DNA of 64,000 nucleotides, taken from Candidatus Peregrinibacteria bacterium Gr01-1014_25. GTDB taxonomy: Bacteria; Patescibacteriota; Gracilibacteria; Peribacterales; Peribacteraceae. The stretch spans positions 1 to 64,000 of the forward strand of contig VMFU01000003.1 in NCBI GenBank assembly GCA_007376205.1. Reading direction: 5' to 3'. The translations under genes and the position numbers were made by a program. Position 1 is the stretch's first letter, and the number at the start of each line of letters is the position of its first letter. The notes beneath the pieces are model-generated. The model did no database searches and was not told the origin of the DNA. It saw only the letters and a program-made list of their open reading frames with translations. Of this stretch, positions 43,230 to 52,000 are shown piece after piece.

Positions 43230-44513
43230 GTGAAGATTTTCTGTTCGGGCATCGGCGGCATCGGCCTTTCCGCGTACGCCTCGCTCCAGAGGCAGGCCGG
43301 CCATGACGTTTCCGGCAGCGATCGCCAGGTGTCGCCCCTGCTCCATGATCTTCAGGCGCAGGGCATCGTTGTCTCTCTCATGCAAGACGGGGGCGCGGTA
43401 CCAGCCGATGCGGATCTCTTTGTCTATTCGGAGGCGATCCCTCCCGAGAACCCCGAGCGCGTGGCAGCTGGCCGCTACGGCATCCGCACTGCGACGTATT
43501 TTGAGGCGCTCGGTGAGTTCTCCCGGGCGTACCGCGTCGTTGCCGTTGCGGGCGCACACGGCAAATCCTCGACAACGGCGATGACGGCGCAGGTGCTCGT
43601 CGATGCGGACCTCGATCCCACCGTCGTCGTCGGCACGAAGGTGCCGTTTTTGGATGGACGGAACTGGCGCCAGGGGAAGAGCGATCTGTTCCTCGTGGAG
43701 GCCTGCGAGTATCGGCGATCGTTCCTGCATCTCCATCCCTCCATCGCGCTCGTCACGACGGTCGATGGCGATCACTTCGATGCCTTCACGTCACTGGAGG
43801 ATTATCAGCAGGCGTTTGTTGAATTCCTCCGTCTCCTCCCGCAGGACGGCATTGCGCTCTTCCACGGCGGCGATGCGGATGCGCGGCGCATTGTCGACGC
43901 CTCGGGAAAGAGCGGCATCGACGTCGACGTTCTTGCACCGCCACGGCTCGGCATCCCGGGGGCGCACATGCGGGAGAATGCCAAACTGGTTCTCGGGCTG
44001 GCGGATGTCCTCGGCATTCCGCGGACGCAGGCAGCATCGTCGCTCGCGCGGTTCACCGGCACGTGGCGACGTATGGAAGTGAAGGGAACGCGGCCCGACG
44101 GCGTGACGGTGGTCGACGATTACGGCCACCACCCGGCGGAGATCCGCGCGACGCTGGCGGCGATGCGCGAGGCGTATCCCGGCCGGAGAATCGTGTGTGT
44201 TTTCCAGCCGCACACGCACGATCGCACGCTCGTCCTCTATGACGATTTCACCCGAGCATTCAAAGGCGGGGCAGACATCGTCATCATTCCGAACATCTAC
44301 GACGCGCGCGCCTTCCGCGACCGCGCGCAGGCGGATCCGGAGAAACTTGCGAAGGATATCGCCGCGGCCAGCGGCATTTCGGCCCTCTATGGCACATCGC
44401 TCGAATCAACGCGCACGCTGCTGGAGCGCGAGATTCTCCGCAGCGGCGACGTGCTCGTCTGCATGGGCGCGGGCGACGTCACGACGCTGGCAGCGGCGAT
44501 GATGCCTGCGTAA
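43230..44513 (+). CDS. murC: UDP-N-acetylmuramate-L-alanine ligase MurC
   Basis: 427 residues, a little short for MurC. CSGIGGIGLSAYA (UDP-sugar binding), ATP loop AVAGAHGKSSTT, DGDHFD, and the C-terminal VVDDYGHHPAEIRATLAAMREAYPGRRIVCVFQPHTHDRT. It adds L-Ala to UDP-MurNAc. Mpl, a tripeptide ligase of the same family, is a less likely alternative. TATACT (43218-43223), CCTTCC, GTG: leaderless geometry. Confidence 0.9.
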   Translation: MKIFCSGIGGIGLSAYASLQRQAGHDVSGSDRQVSPLLHDLQAQGIVVSLMQDGGAVPADADLFVYSEAIPPENPERVAAGRYGIRTATYFEALGEFSRAYRVVAVAGAHGKSSTTAMTAQVLVDADLDPTVVVGTKVPFLDGRNWRQGKSDLFLVEACEYRRSFLHLHPSIALVTTVDGDHFDAFTSLEDYQQAFVEFLRLLPQDGIALFHGGDADARRIVDASGKSGIDVDVLAPPRLGIPGAHMRENAKLVLGLADVLGIPRTQAASSLARFTGTWRRMEVKGTRPDGVTVVDDYGHHPAEIRATLAAMREAYPGRRIVCVFQPHTHDRTLVLYDDFTRAFKGGADIVIIPNIYDARAFRDRAQADPEKLAKDIAAASGISALYGTSLESTRTLLEREILRSGDVLVCMGAGDVTTLAAAMMPA

Positions 44514-44514
44514 G

Positions 44515-45774
44515 CTACTTCCGATACATATCCGCGGCTTTCACGAGGATTTTCGCAATTTCGGCGCGGTTGATCGGCGCGTCGGGTTCGACCAGCCCCG
44601 TCGGATTTCCCTGCGCATCGGTGCGACCCGAGACGACGCCGTCAGCCGCCGCGGTCTCTATCGCTCCTGCGAAGCGCGTGCGCCACGTGATGTCCGTGAA
44701 GATGCCGCCCTTGGGCCAGCGCACCGGAACATCCAGCGCCTGCAGCAGCGTGACGATCACTTCGCCGCGCGTGGCTGGACGCGTCGGATCGACCGAGGCG
44801 TCCGCGAAAATCGTCCATCCGCGATGCTCGGCCGATGCGATGTACGGGGCAAACCATTGTCCTTTGACATGCTTGTTCTCGGAGGGCTTTCCAATGTCGG
44901 ACTCGATGATGCCGCCGACGCGATGAGCCATCTTCGCCAGTTCGGCGACGGTGACAAGATTTTCGGGCCCAAACGATCCGGTGTACTTGCCCGCTGCGTC
45001 GCGATAGCCGGAAATCATGCCGCCCTTCGCCGCATCGAACACGAAGGTCGCGTACCACGCGTCTTGGGGAACGTCGAACAGCGTCACTTCGGTGTTGTCG
45101 ACGACGATCGTGACGAACTTCTCCTTATCTTCCTCGTTGCGCTCGCGCATCGTATCCGCCGTTGAACATGCGATTTTCACGTGGAAGCTGACGCGCGCGT
45201 TCTGTTCCAGCAGCAGGGATTTGATGGGCGTCAGCGGGCAGCCGGGAATCTGTTCATACGTCACGGCGTACTGGCCGACGGGCATGCTAAGGAACGCCCC
45301 CGGCGTCTTGCCGGTGATCGTTGTTTTATTCGGACCCTCCAACGTATATCCAATGCCAGCGGGGTCGCTCGAAATGCTCACTTCGCCGACGCGCTTGAAG
45401 GTGTAATGAATGCTGATGCGCAGGGATTCCCCGGCTTCCAGGGTGAACGTCATCTGCGGTCTGTCTACGGTTTGCAGCTGCTTGGTGCCTCGATAGAGAC
45501 GCAGCGTCGCGCTCGCACCCTCGGGTGGCTCGACGATCATGGTGTAACTTCCCGGCCATCCGGCGATGGTTTTCTCCGTTTGACTGCTGACGTGCTGCAA
45601 CTGGTATGGCTGAAGGAGCGTCCACCGGCCCGTCTTTTCACGCAGCAACTCCTGCACGATGGTGACGCTGCCGCCCGTCGCGGTCGCCGTCACCTGCGCG
45701 TGGCCGGAAACGGGAAAGAAGAGACCGGCGGCGACGAGAGGCGACGCGATGGAGAGAAGGCGGATGGTGCGCAT
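44515..45774 (-). CDS. SLH-domain surface protein
   Basis: 419 residues. Signal peptide MRTIRLLSIASPLVAAGLFFPVSGHA, two beta-rich PEGA-like segments (EISSDPAGIGYTLEGPNKTTITGKTPGAFLSMPVGQYAVTY), then SLH motifs (DVPQDAWYATFVFDAAKGGMISGYRDAAGKYTGSFGPENLVTVAELAKMAHR and FTDITWRTRFAGAIETAAADGVVSGRTDAQGNPTGLVEPDAPINRAEIAKIL). Anchored to wall polymers as part of the S-layer. TACACT (45796-45801) and a C/T leader with the 14-mer shared with gap. Confidence 0.85.
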   Translation of the reverse strand: MRTIRLLSIASPLVAAGLFFPVSGHAQVTATATGGSVTIVQELLREKTGRWTLLQPYQLQHVSSQTEKTIAGWPGSYTMIVEPPEGASATLRLYRGTKQLQTVDRPQMTFTLEAGESLRISIHYTFKRVGEVSISSDPAGIGYTLEGPNKTTITGKTPGAFLSMPVGQYAVTYEQIPGCPLTPIKSLLLEQNARVSFHVKIACSTADTMRERNEEDKEKFVTIVVDNTEVTLFDVPQDAWYATFVFDAAKGGMISGYRDAAGKYTGSFGPENLVTVAELAKMAHRVGGIIESDIGKPSENKHVKGQWFAPYIASAEHRGWTIFADASVDPTRPATRGEVIVTLLQALDVPVRWPKGGIFTDITWRTRFAGAIETAAADGVVSGRTDAQGNPTGLVEPDAPINRAEIAKILVKAADMYRK

Positions 45775-45858
45775 GCGGGAGAGGGGAATGCGGGCAGTGT
45801 AGCAGAGAATGGGGGGAGGGAACTTCAGGGATGTTCGCGGACATGCTAGAATTCGTTC

Positions 45859-47166
45859 GTGCGGCTGCTCCGCTCCCTCTTCCACGAACGCCGCGTCCTG
45901 GGCGGTACGGCGATCCTCGCACTCACGCAGGTTGCGGCCTCCGTCGCGGGGCTCCTGCGCGACCGGCTCTTGAACCAGACGTTCCCCCGCGAGGTGACCG
46001 ACGCGTACTTCGCCGCGTTCCGCCCCAGCGACTTCCTCTTTCAGGCGTGCATCCTCTCCGCTCTCGGGACGGTGTTCGTTCCCGTTCTGGCGTCGCGGCG
46101 CGCACACGGATCCCAAGGGGGCATGGATCGCCTCCTATCCGCCGTGCTCCACGTCGCCGCCGTCGTCTTCGGTGTGATCGCGGGTGCTCTGGCGCTTTTG
46201 CTGCCATTCCTCGCGCCGACGCTCGTGCAGTTTGAGGGCGAGCAGCTCTCGCTGTACGTGACCTTTGCGCGGCTGGCACTCCTTTCGAATCTGCTGTTCG
46301 TGTTCGGAACGACGTTCGGCCAGTACCTCATCACGACGCAGCGTTTCTGGATCTACGGCCTGACCCCGATTCTCTACACCGCCGGCACGATCGCGGGAAC
46401 GATCGTTCTTACGCCATCGCTCGGTCCACTCGGACCCATGGCGGGAACTCTGGCGGGCGCGGCGGTGTACGCGTTGCTTCGCTGGTGGGACGTGTTGCGC
46501 GCGGGTGGCAGACTGGTGGCGAATGTGTGGTGGGACGCGGAGTTCCGCAGCATGGGCATTCTGATGCTACCCCGCGCGCTGGCGCTCGGCGCCATCCAGC
46601 TCCAACTCCTTGTCTTCGATGCCGTCGGCTCGGGACTGGGATCGGGTGTCGTCACGGTGAACGCCGCGGCGCGGAATTTCCAATCCGTCGTGGTGGGAGC
46701 GATCGGGATTGCCCTTGCGCAGGCGGTGTATGCGCCATTGAGCGAGGCGAGTGCGCGCGGCGAGATGGGCCGGTACCGTCGCTATCTCTCCCTCTCCCTC
46801 TTGTGGATTGCGCTGCTGACGATTCCCGCGGGTGTCATCCTCGTCCTGCTATCACCCGTCGCCGCATCCCTCGTCGGACTCCATTCCTCCCTCGCAATTT
46901 TCACTCCCATGCTCGCGCTCTACGCGTTGAGCATCCCCCTCGAGAGCGCGAATCACGTCCTGCTCCGGGCATTCTATGCGCGCAGGGCGACGCTGATCCC
47001 CGCCATTGCGGCCGCGGCGAACGGCATCGTCGCGATCGCCGTCAGCGTGCTTGGCGTAGCATCCATCGGCATTCTCGCGCTCCCCGCGGCATTCATCGCG
47101 GGACACGCCACGCAAGCCGCCCTGCTCGGCTGGGCGGTGCGTAGGAAGGGGAGCGGAAATGGCTAG
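45859..47166 (+). CDS. murJ: Lipid II flippase MurJ
   Basis: 435 residues, about 12-14 membrane helices. GLLRDRLLNQTFPREVTDAYFAAFRPSDFLFQ is the MviN/MurJ N-terminal signature. It moves lipid II across the membrane for wall synthesis. TAGAAT (45847-45852) ends 6 nt before GTG 45859. It converges on a small gene; the two stops share CTAG. Confidence 0.93.
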   Translation: MRLLRSLFHERRVLGGTAILALTQVAASVAGLLRDRLLNQTFPREVTDAYFAAFRPSDFLFQACILSALGTVFVPVLASRRAHGSQGGMDRLLSAVLHVAAVVFGVIAGALALLLPFLAPTLVQFEGEQLSLYVTFARLALLSNLLFVFGTTFGQYLITTQRFWIYGLTPILYTAGTIAGTIVLTPSLGPLGPMAGTLAGAAVYALLRWWDVLRAGGRLVANVWWDAEFRSMGILMLPRALALGAIQLQLLVFDAVGSGLGSGVVTVNAAARNFQSVVVGAIGIALAQAVYAPLSEASARGEMGRYRRYLSLSLLWIALLTIPAGVILVLLSPVAASLVGLHSSLAIFTPMLALYALSIPLESANHVLLRAFYARRATLIPAIAAAANGIVAIAVSVLGVASIGILALPAAFIAGHATQAALLGWAVRRKGSGNG

Positions 47167-47390
47167 AGCTCGAACTGCGGCGCGCGGGCGTTGATCACAA
47201 TCGCGAAATCCTCCGCAGTCAGCATTTCCGATCGCTCGATCGCCTTCAATTCTTCATTGGCTGCGCGGCGAAGTTCATCTCGAACCGCATCGATCCTGGC
47301 GCGTTCCTCCGGCGTCATGGCATCCAACTTCCTCTGAAACTCGGACTTCGCCCGGACAGTGCCGTGGGACTCGGGGGCATCACCCATCAT
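47163..47390 (-). CDS. Small helical hypothetical protein
   Basis: 75 residues, charged helical (FQRKLDAMTPEERARIDAVRDELRRAANEELKAIERSEMLTAEDFAIVIN). No family recognised. Downstream of nusG on the same strand, with a TAGACT -10 just upstream of the two ATGs. Confidence 0.5.
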   Translation of the reverse strand: MMGDAPESHGTVRAKSEFQRKLDAMTPEERARIDAVRDELRRAANEELKAIERSEMLTAEDFAIVINARAPQFEL

Positions 47391-47448
47391 GCAGAGTCTA
47401 CTACCGCTTCCTCTTCCTTCGTCGAGTTCAAGATGACAAAAAGGGAAT

Positions 47449-47994
47449 TTACTTCTTTTTTACCTGCGTGAAGTCGAGCTCGACGGGGGTTTCGCGGTCG
47501 AAGATGAGCACCAGGACCGTCAGCTTGCCCTTGTTCACATCGACGCTGTCGACCGACCCTTCGTAGTTCTTGAATGGCCCGTCGACGATGACGACGAGGT
47601 CGCCGACCTGGAAGTCGCTCTTGTACTTCGCCTGCTGCTCGCCGATGCGGCGTTGGATCACGCCGAACTCCTCCGGCGTTACGGGGACGGGAATGTTGCC
47701 CGACCCGACGAAACCCGTGACGTTCGGTGTGTTGCGGACCAGATACCACGATTCGTCCGTAACGATCATGTCGACCAGGACGTAGCCCGGAAACAGCTTG
47801 CGCTCCTCTTCGACGGGGTCGCCCTTTTTGAAGACGAGCTGCTTCTCCTTGGGCACCTGCACATCGAAGATGTAGTTCTGCATGCCCATCGATTCGACGC
47901 GCTGATGGAGCGACTGCCGCACGGCATCCTCGTACCCGGCGTACGTATGCACGACGTACCAGTTACGTCCGGCTTTGGGGTCCTGTTTTGCCAT
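47449..47994 (-). CDS. nusG: Transcription factor NusG
   Basis: 181 residues. NGN domain (WYVVHTYAGYEDAVRQSLHQRVESMGMQNYIFDVQVP... LFPGYVLVDM) and C-terminal KOW (FQVGDLVVIVDGPFKNYEGSVDSVDVNKGKLTVLV). It modulates polymerase pausing and couples to ribosome or Rho. It lies 15 nt after secE. The usual next gene, rplK, is absent. Confidence 0.96.
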   Translation of the reverse strand: MAKQDPKAGRNWYVVHTYAGYEDAVRQSLHQRVESMGMQNYIFDVQVPKEKQLVFKKGDPVEEERKLFPGYVLVDMIVTDESWYLVRNTPNVTGFVGSGNIPVPVTPEEFGVIQRRIGEQQAKYKSDFQVGDLVVIVDGPFKNYEGSVDSVDVNKGKLTVLVLIFDRETPVELDFTQVKKK

Positions 47995-48009
47995 GGGCTA
48001 TGTGGGAAG

Positions 48010-48201
48010 TTAGATGGCGAGGGAGACGATCGCGCGAATGAACTGGGACAAGCCGAAGTCCAGGATACCGAACGCGACGGCGGCGACGAGCGTGAAGGCG
48101 AGCACGATGGCCGCGAGTCGGACGGCCTGCTGGCGTGTGGGCCAGCGGACCTGATGCAGTTCTTCAATGGCGCCGTTGATGAATGCGACGAATCGATCCA
48201 T
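48010..48201 (-). CDS. secE: Preprotein translocase subunit SecE
   Basis: 63 residues with one membrane helix and the amphipathic EELHQVRWPTRQQAVRLAAIV signature. First gene of the secE-nusG operon. Promoter at 48231-48259. Confidence 0.93.
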   Translation of the reverse strand: MDRFVAFINGAIEELHQVRWPTRQQAVRLAAIVLAFTLVAAVAFGILDFGLSQFIRAIVSLAI

Positions 48202-48230
48202 GCGATGAAAAGGCCCCGGGGGCGATTTGA

Positions 48231-48259
48231 AGACTACCGGAGATGTGGGGCTTGTACAA
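48231..48259 (-). promoter_or_regulatory. secE-nusG promoter
   Basis: TTGTAC (48254-48259), 17 nt and TAGTCT (48231-48236) on the minus strand, about 30 nt before secE. Confidence 0.6.
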
Positions 48260-48274
48260 GAGAAGCCCGCAAAA

Positions 48275-48314
48275 CCCTAATCCCTAAGTCCGAATCCCTA
48301 ATCCCTAGAGTCCG
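48275..48314 (-). repeat. Telomere-like TTAGGG repeat
   Basis: On the minus strand: CTAGGGATTAGGG, ATTCGGACTTA, GGGATTAGGG. Four GGG runs in about 30 nt. Shares TAGGGATTCGGAC with the 32284-32330 repeat. Confidence 0.7.
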
Positions 48315-48940
48315 TACTCCGGAGGCGCGAGCGCGTGGATCTTGGAGACGGGCAGCGCGACGAGCCAGACCTTGCCCTTGATGTTGCGCTCGGGGACGAA
48401 GGGGAGTGATTGGTTGCGGTCGGTGGCGAAGGAGCGGGAATCCAGACTGCCCTGGCGGTTGTCGCCCAGGACGAAGTAGTGGCCGCCCGGGATTGTGTAC
48501 GAGACGGTCCTGTCCCCGCCGCCGTGGGGGCTGGCGAAGGTTTTTCCGCGGTTCGTGTCGTCGAGGTACCCTTCGTCGAGCCGCTTGAGATTCTGGCTCC
48601 CCGCCTCGCGCAGGAATACGTAACCGTCGCGCAGAACAACGTCGTCTCCTGGCAGTCCGATGACGCGCTTCACGTAGTACTTGCGCTGTTGCTCATGCGG
48701 AGGCGTGAACACGACGATGTCCCCGCGCTTCGGCTCGCGCAGGTAGTATTCCAGCTTGTTGATGATGATGTACTCTCCGTCTTCCAGCGTGCTCGTCATC
48801 GAACTGCCCTCCACCTGGAACGGCGACACGAGGAACGTCCTAACGCCGACGATCACCGCAACGATGACCACGATGTTCAGGAAGACATCGAGAGCCTGCA
48901 AGAGGAGGCCAGTCGGTCTCTGGCGCATGCGGAAAATCAT
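48305..48940 (-). CDS. lepB: Signal peptidase I
   Basis: 211 residues. One N-terminal membrane helix (about 14-35), FQVEGSSMTSTLEDGEYIIINK with catalytic Ser (about 47), YYVKRVIGLPGD with catalytic Lys (about 91), and HYFVLGDNRQGSLDSRSF. It cleaves signal peptides of the exported proteins seen here. TAGAAT (48948-48953) ends 7 nt before ATG 48940, so the ATG three codons earlier is rejected. Confidence 0.95.
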   Translation of the reverse strand: MIFRMRQRPTGLLLQALDVFLNIVVIVAVIVGVRTFLVSPFQVEGSSMTSTLEDGEYIIINKLEYYLREPKRGDIVVFTPPHEQQRKYYVKRVIGLPGDDVVLRDGYVFLREAGSQNLKRLDEGYLDDTNRGKTFASPHGGGDRTVSYTIPGGHYFVLGDNRQGSLDSRSFATDRNQSLPFVPERNIKGKVWLVALPVSKIHALAPPEYGL

Positions 48941-49003
48941 CCCATCCATTCTACAGGATGACCATATTCGCGTCGAGGCGAATCGATGTGCTTTCCTCTA
49001 TGC

Positions 49004-52000
49004 CTATTGCTTGTTTCGCTGCAGGAATTCCTGCCGCAGCGCGCGGGTGATGTCGTTCTCCTGCGGACCGGGCGAAAGGGGATTTTCGAGGAAGCTGTTG
49101 ATCGATCCCATGTGCGTGACGATCTCGCGGAGCTTCTGGTCATCGTCCCCGCTGCCGCCGTTGTCCCCCTCGCGAATGTCGAGCCAATCGCGGTCATCAT
49201 TCCCCTTCGGCCGGACGACCCAGCGACCGCGTCCTTCATCAAAACGAACGTAACGATCGGACGTCGTCGACCAGTTGGAGGTATCGAACCGGAACCCCCG
49301 CCAGCCGCCTGAACGGACGTACGACGTGGCGACATAGCCGCGGGACGTCACCTTCTCCTGTTTCACGAAGCGGGGAATCTCTTCCTCGACGATGTCGCCT
49401 CGAGAGCGCAGGTACTCATTGCCTTTCTCCACGCAGAACTCGGCGGCCTTCGCATGCAGTCGGGTCTCGGAGAGCTTCGAATGGCCGGCGATGTATTCCG
49501 GCATCAGCGCCTTGATGCTGTTTTGCAGCGGGAGCCTCGCCGCGTACGTGTACGGCTGGAGTTCCTTCCCTCCCAGCTTCACCGCGTTGTTGTAGGTCTG
49601 GAGGAGTCCGCGGATGGATGCCACGGCGTGCTCGTATCTCTTGGCGTCGACGCTCTGTGAGCCGTATTTCCCCGTGAGCAGAGCGGCGCGCGACGGCATG
49701 GACACCGCGCGTTGCGTGGCGGTTCCCAGCAGCAACTGTTCCTGCCCGGTGAGGACTTCCTGGAAACGCGTGAACATGGTCGCGCGGATGGAGGCCTTCT
49801 GGTCGTCGCTGCGATCCAATGCCTCGATGAGTCCGTTGAGAATATGCAGATCGTCCTTCACGTGCGAAAGGAGCAGCGACTGCACCGAGCTCCGCGCGGC
49901 GTACTCCGCATGTGTCCGCTTATCGGCGGGAGTATTCACGAGCAGTTTGCGCCAGGACTCCGTTTCCAATGCTCCACGCTCCATCGTGACGCCCTCGTAC
50001 CACTGGAGCACCGTCATCTGTTTGTGCGGAGGCAATCGTTCGTACTCCGCGATGTCGGTCATGATGTCTCCCGGGATGTCGTCTATCGGGTCACTTGACC
50101 CGCTCGCTTTGAGCCTGCGTGCATACGCAAGGAGGTCTGCATGAAGTCGTGAATAGCGGAACATGAGCGGAGTCGGTGCATTATGTTGGTTGCGTTTGTA
50201 CAAAAACCAACGCTGGTCCTCCAGATACTGCCTGACGCGCTCCCCGTATACTTGATCGCTTTCGCCGTCCTGTTGCGGTAGGGAGCTAGTGTTGGCGAGG
50301 TAGGCCTTCAGCAGTTCGTCACGCTGGTTCTCATCGGCGCCGAGGATGTTGGAAGCCTTCTTTTCCGCCTCTCTGTCGAAGGTCTCCTGCGATTTCGTAG
50401 CGCTGTCCCAGAGGTACTCGGCATTCGTATTCTCCGCCCACGACTTCCAGAACGACGGGTCGTGACTCTTGAAGAGCTCGCCCATGAGGCTGGCGGAATC
50501 CTTCGTTTTCCAATCGTCGACCTTCTTCACCCAATTCTCCGTCACTTCCTGCGCCTTGCCGCGCAGATACATTCCCGCGCCGGTCGCCAGAGCCAGCGGT
50601 AAAACAATGGTTCCCGCGCTCGTGCCGAGAGCCATCAGAATACCCTCGCCGGCGATGTACGCCTGTACGATGGCGACGCCGGAGACGATCAGACCCGTCG
50701 CTGCCACGCCGCCTTCGACGATGTTCGCGTTCTGGGCGTCCTTGTAGAGTTCCTGCAGCGCGACGTTCCCCGTCTTCTTCGCCTCCTCGATCTTGCGACC
50801 GTTCTCCAAGTAGTCGCAGTACGCCATGTAGATGACGAAGACGTCGACCGCGGCACCGAGAGTGTTGATGCCGATGCGCAAATTCCGCGCGTTGCGGGCC
50901 ATCGTGAGCGCGCGAGTCACCTCCGCCGGATTGCCGGAATGCGCAGCGCCGATGAGGATTTTCTGCGCTCCCGGGCTCTGGCGGATCGCGGCGAGCGTGC
51001 CGCTGTTGAGCCTGCCGGCCTTGATCGATTCGGCGATGAACTCCTCCATGCGCGCGGCGGTCATGCCCTCGGCCTTCATGCCTTTGATCGCCTTCTCCCA
51101 GTTGATCTGCTTGGCGATCTTCTCGGCGCGCGCGGTGTTCGCCGCAGCCTTCTCCGGCGTCGCTGGTTTGGCTGCGGGTGCTTTCGGTTCAGGTGCGGCT
51201 TTGCTTGCGGGTGTTTTCGACGTCGTCGGAGGTGCGGTTTTCGCCGGCGGCGCGCTCGGCGGCCTCGGCACGCCACCACTGCCGCGCACGAACCTCGTGA
51301 TTTTCCTTGCGATGAGCGCACCCGCCACGAGTGTGACGATGCCCAGGCCGATGTTGAGCTGTTGTCGGAAGAACGCGTCGATGGCCGCTTCCCAGCGCAT
51401 GTGCATTCCGAGCACCTCGTGCACACCCTTCAAGAACCGGCGGTAGGCGCCGTGGTACGCTTTGATATCCTCCATGAGCTGCACCATGCAGCGCGCGACG
51501 ACGGCGGACTTCGGTACGCCATGCCGCTCGGCAATGGCGGGAATATCCTCCATCCGGTCGACGCGCACGCCGGACAATTTCTCAATGTCGCTGTCCTGCG
51601 GCTCTTTCTCGCTCATCCATCCCTGAATGGTTGTTACCGCTGTCGGGGCACTCATCTGCTGCGCGAGCGTCGTCGACGTGCGCATATTCGCCAGATGACT
51701 CTTGCCGTTGATGCTCTTCTCTTGCCCCTCCGTTCCGTCCTTCTCGAAGGCCGCGATGCAGTCCAGGACGGATTTCTGCTTTTTGTTGAATGCCTCCCTT
51801 TCCGCGGGTGTCAGATCGGCGCGTTCCTTGAATTGTCCTTTCTTCGGACCGTCTGTGTACTTCGGCCAGCCGATGAGCTCGTAGAATTCGCCGATGAGCG
51901 CCTCGCGCGCCGCTCCCTGCAAGCCAAAGGTTTTCGGCACGAGCGCGGTTTCGATCGAGACGACCGTGTCGGCGAGGTAGGCAATGAAGTTGCGACCGTT

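Noticed and set aside
32284-48314. True telomeres or a linear replicon end
   Set aside because: The TTAGGG-like repeats are short, internal and intergenic; nothing suggests a chromosome end.
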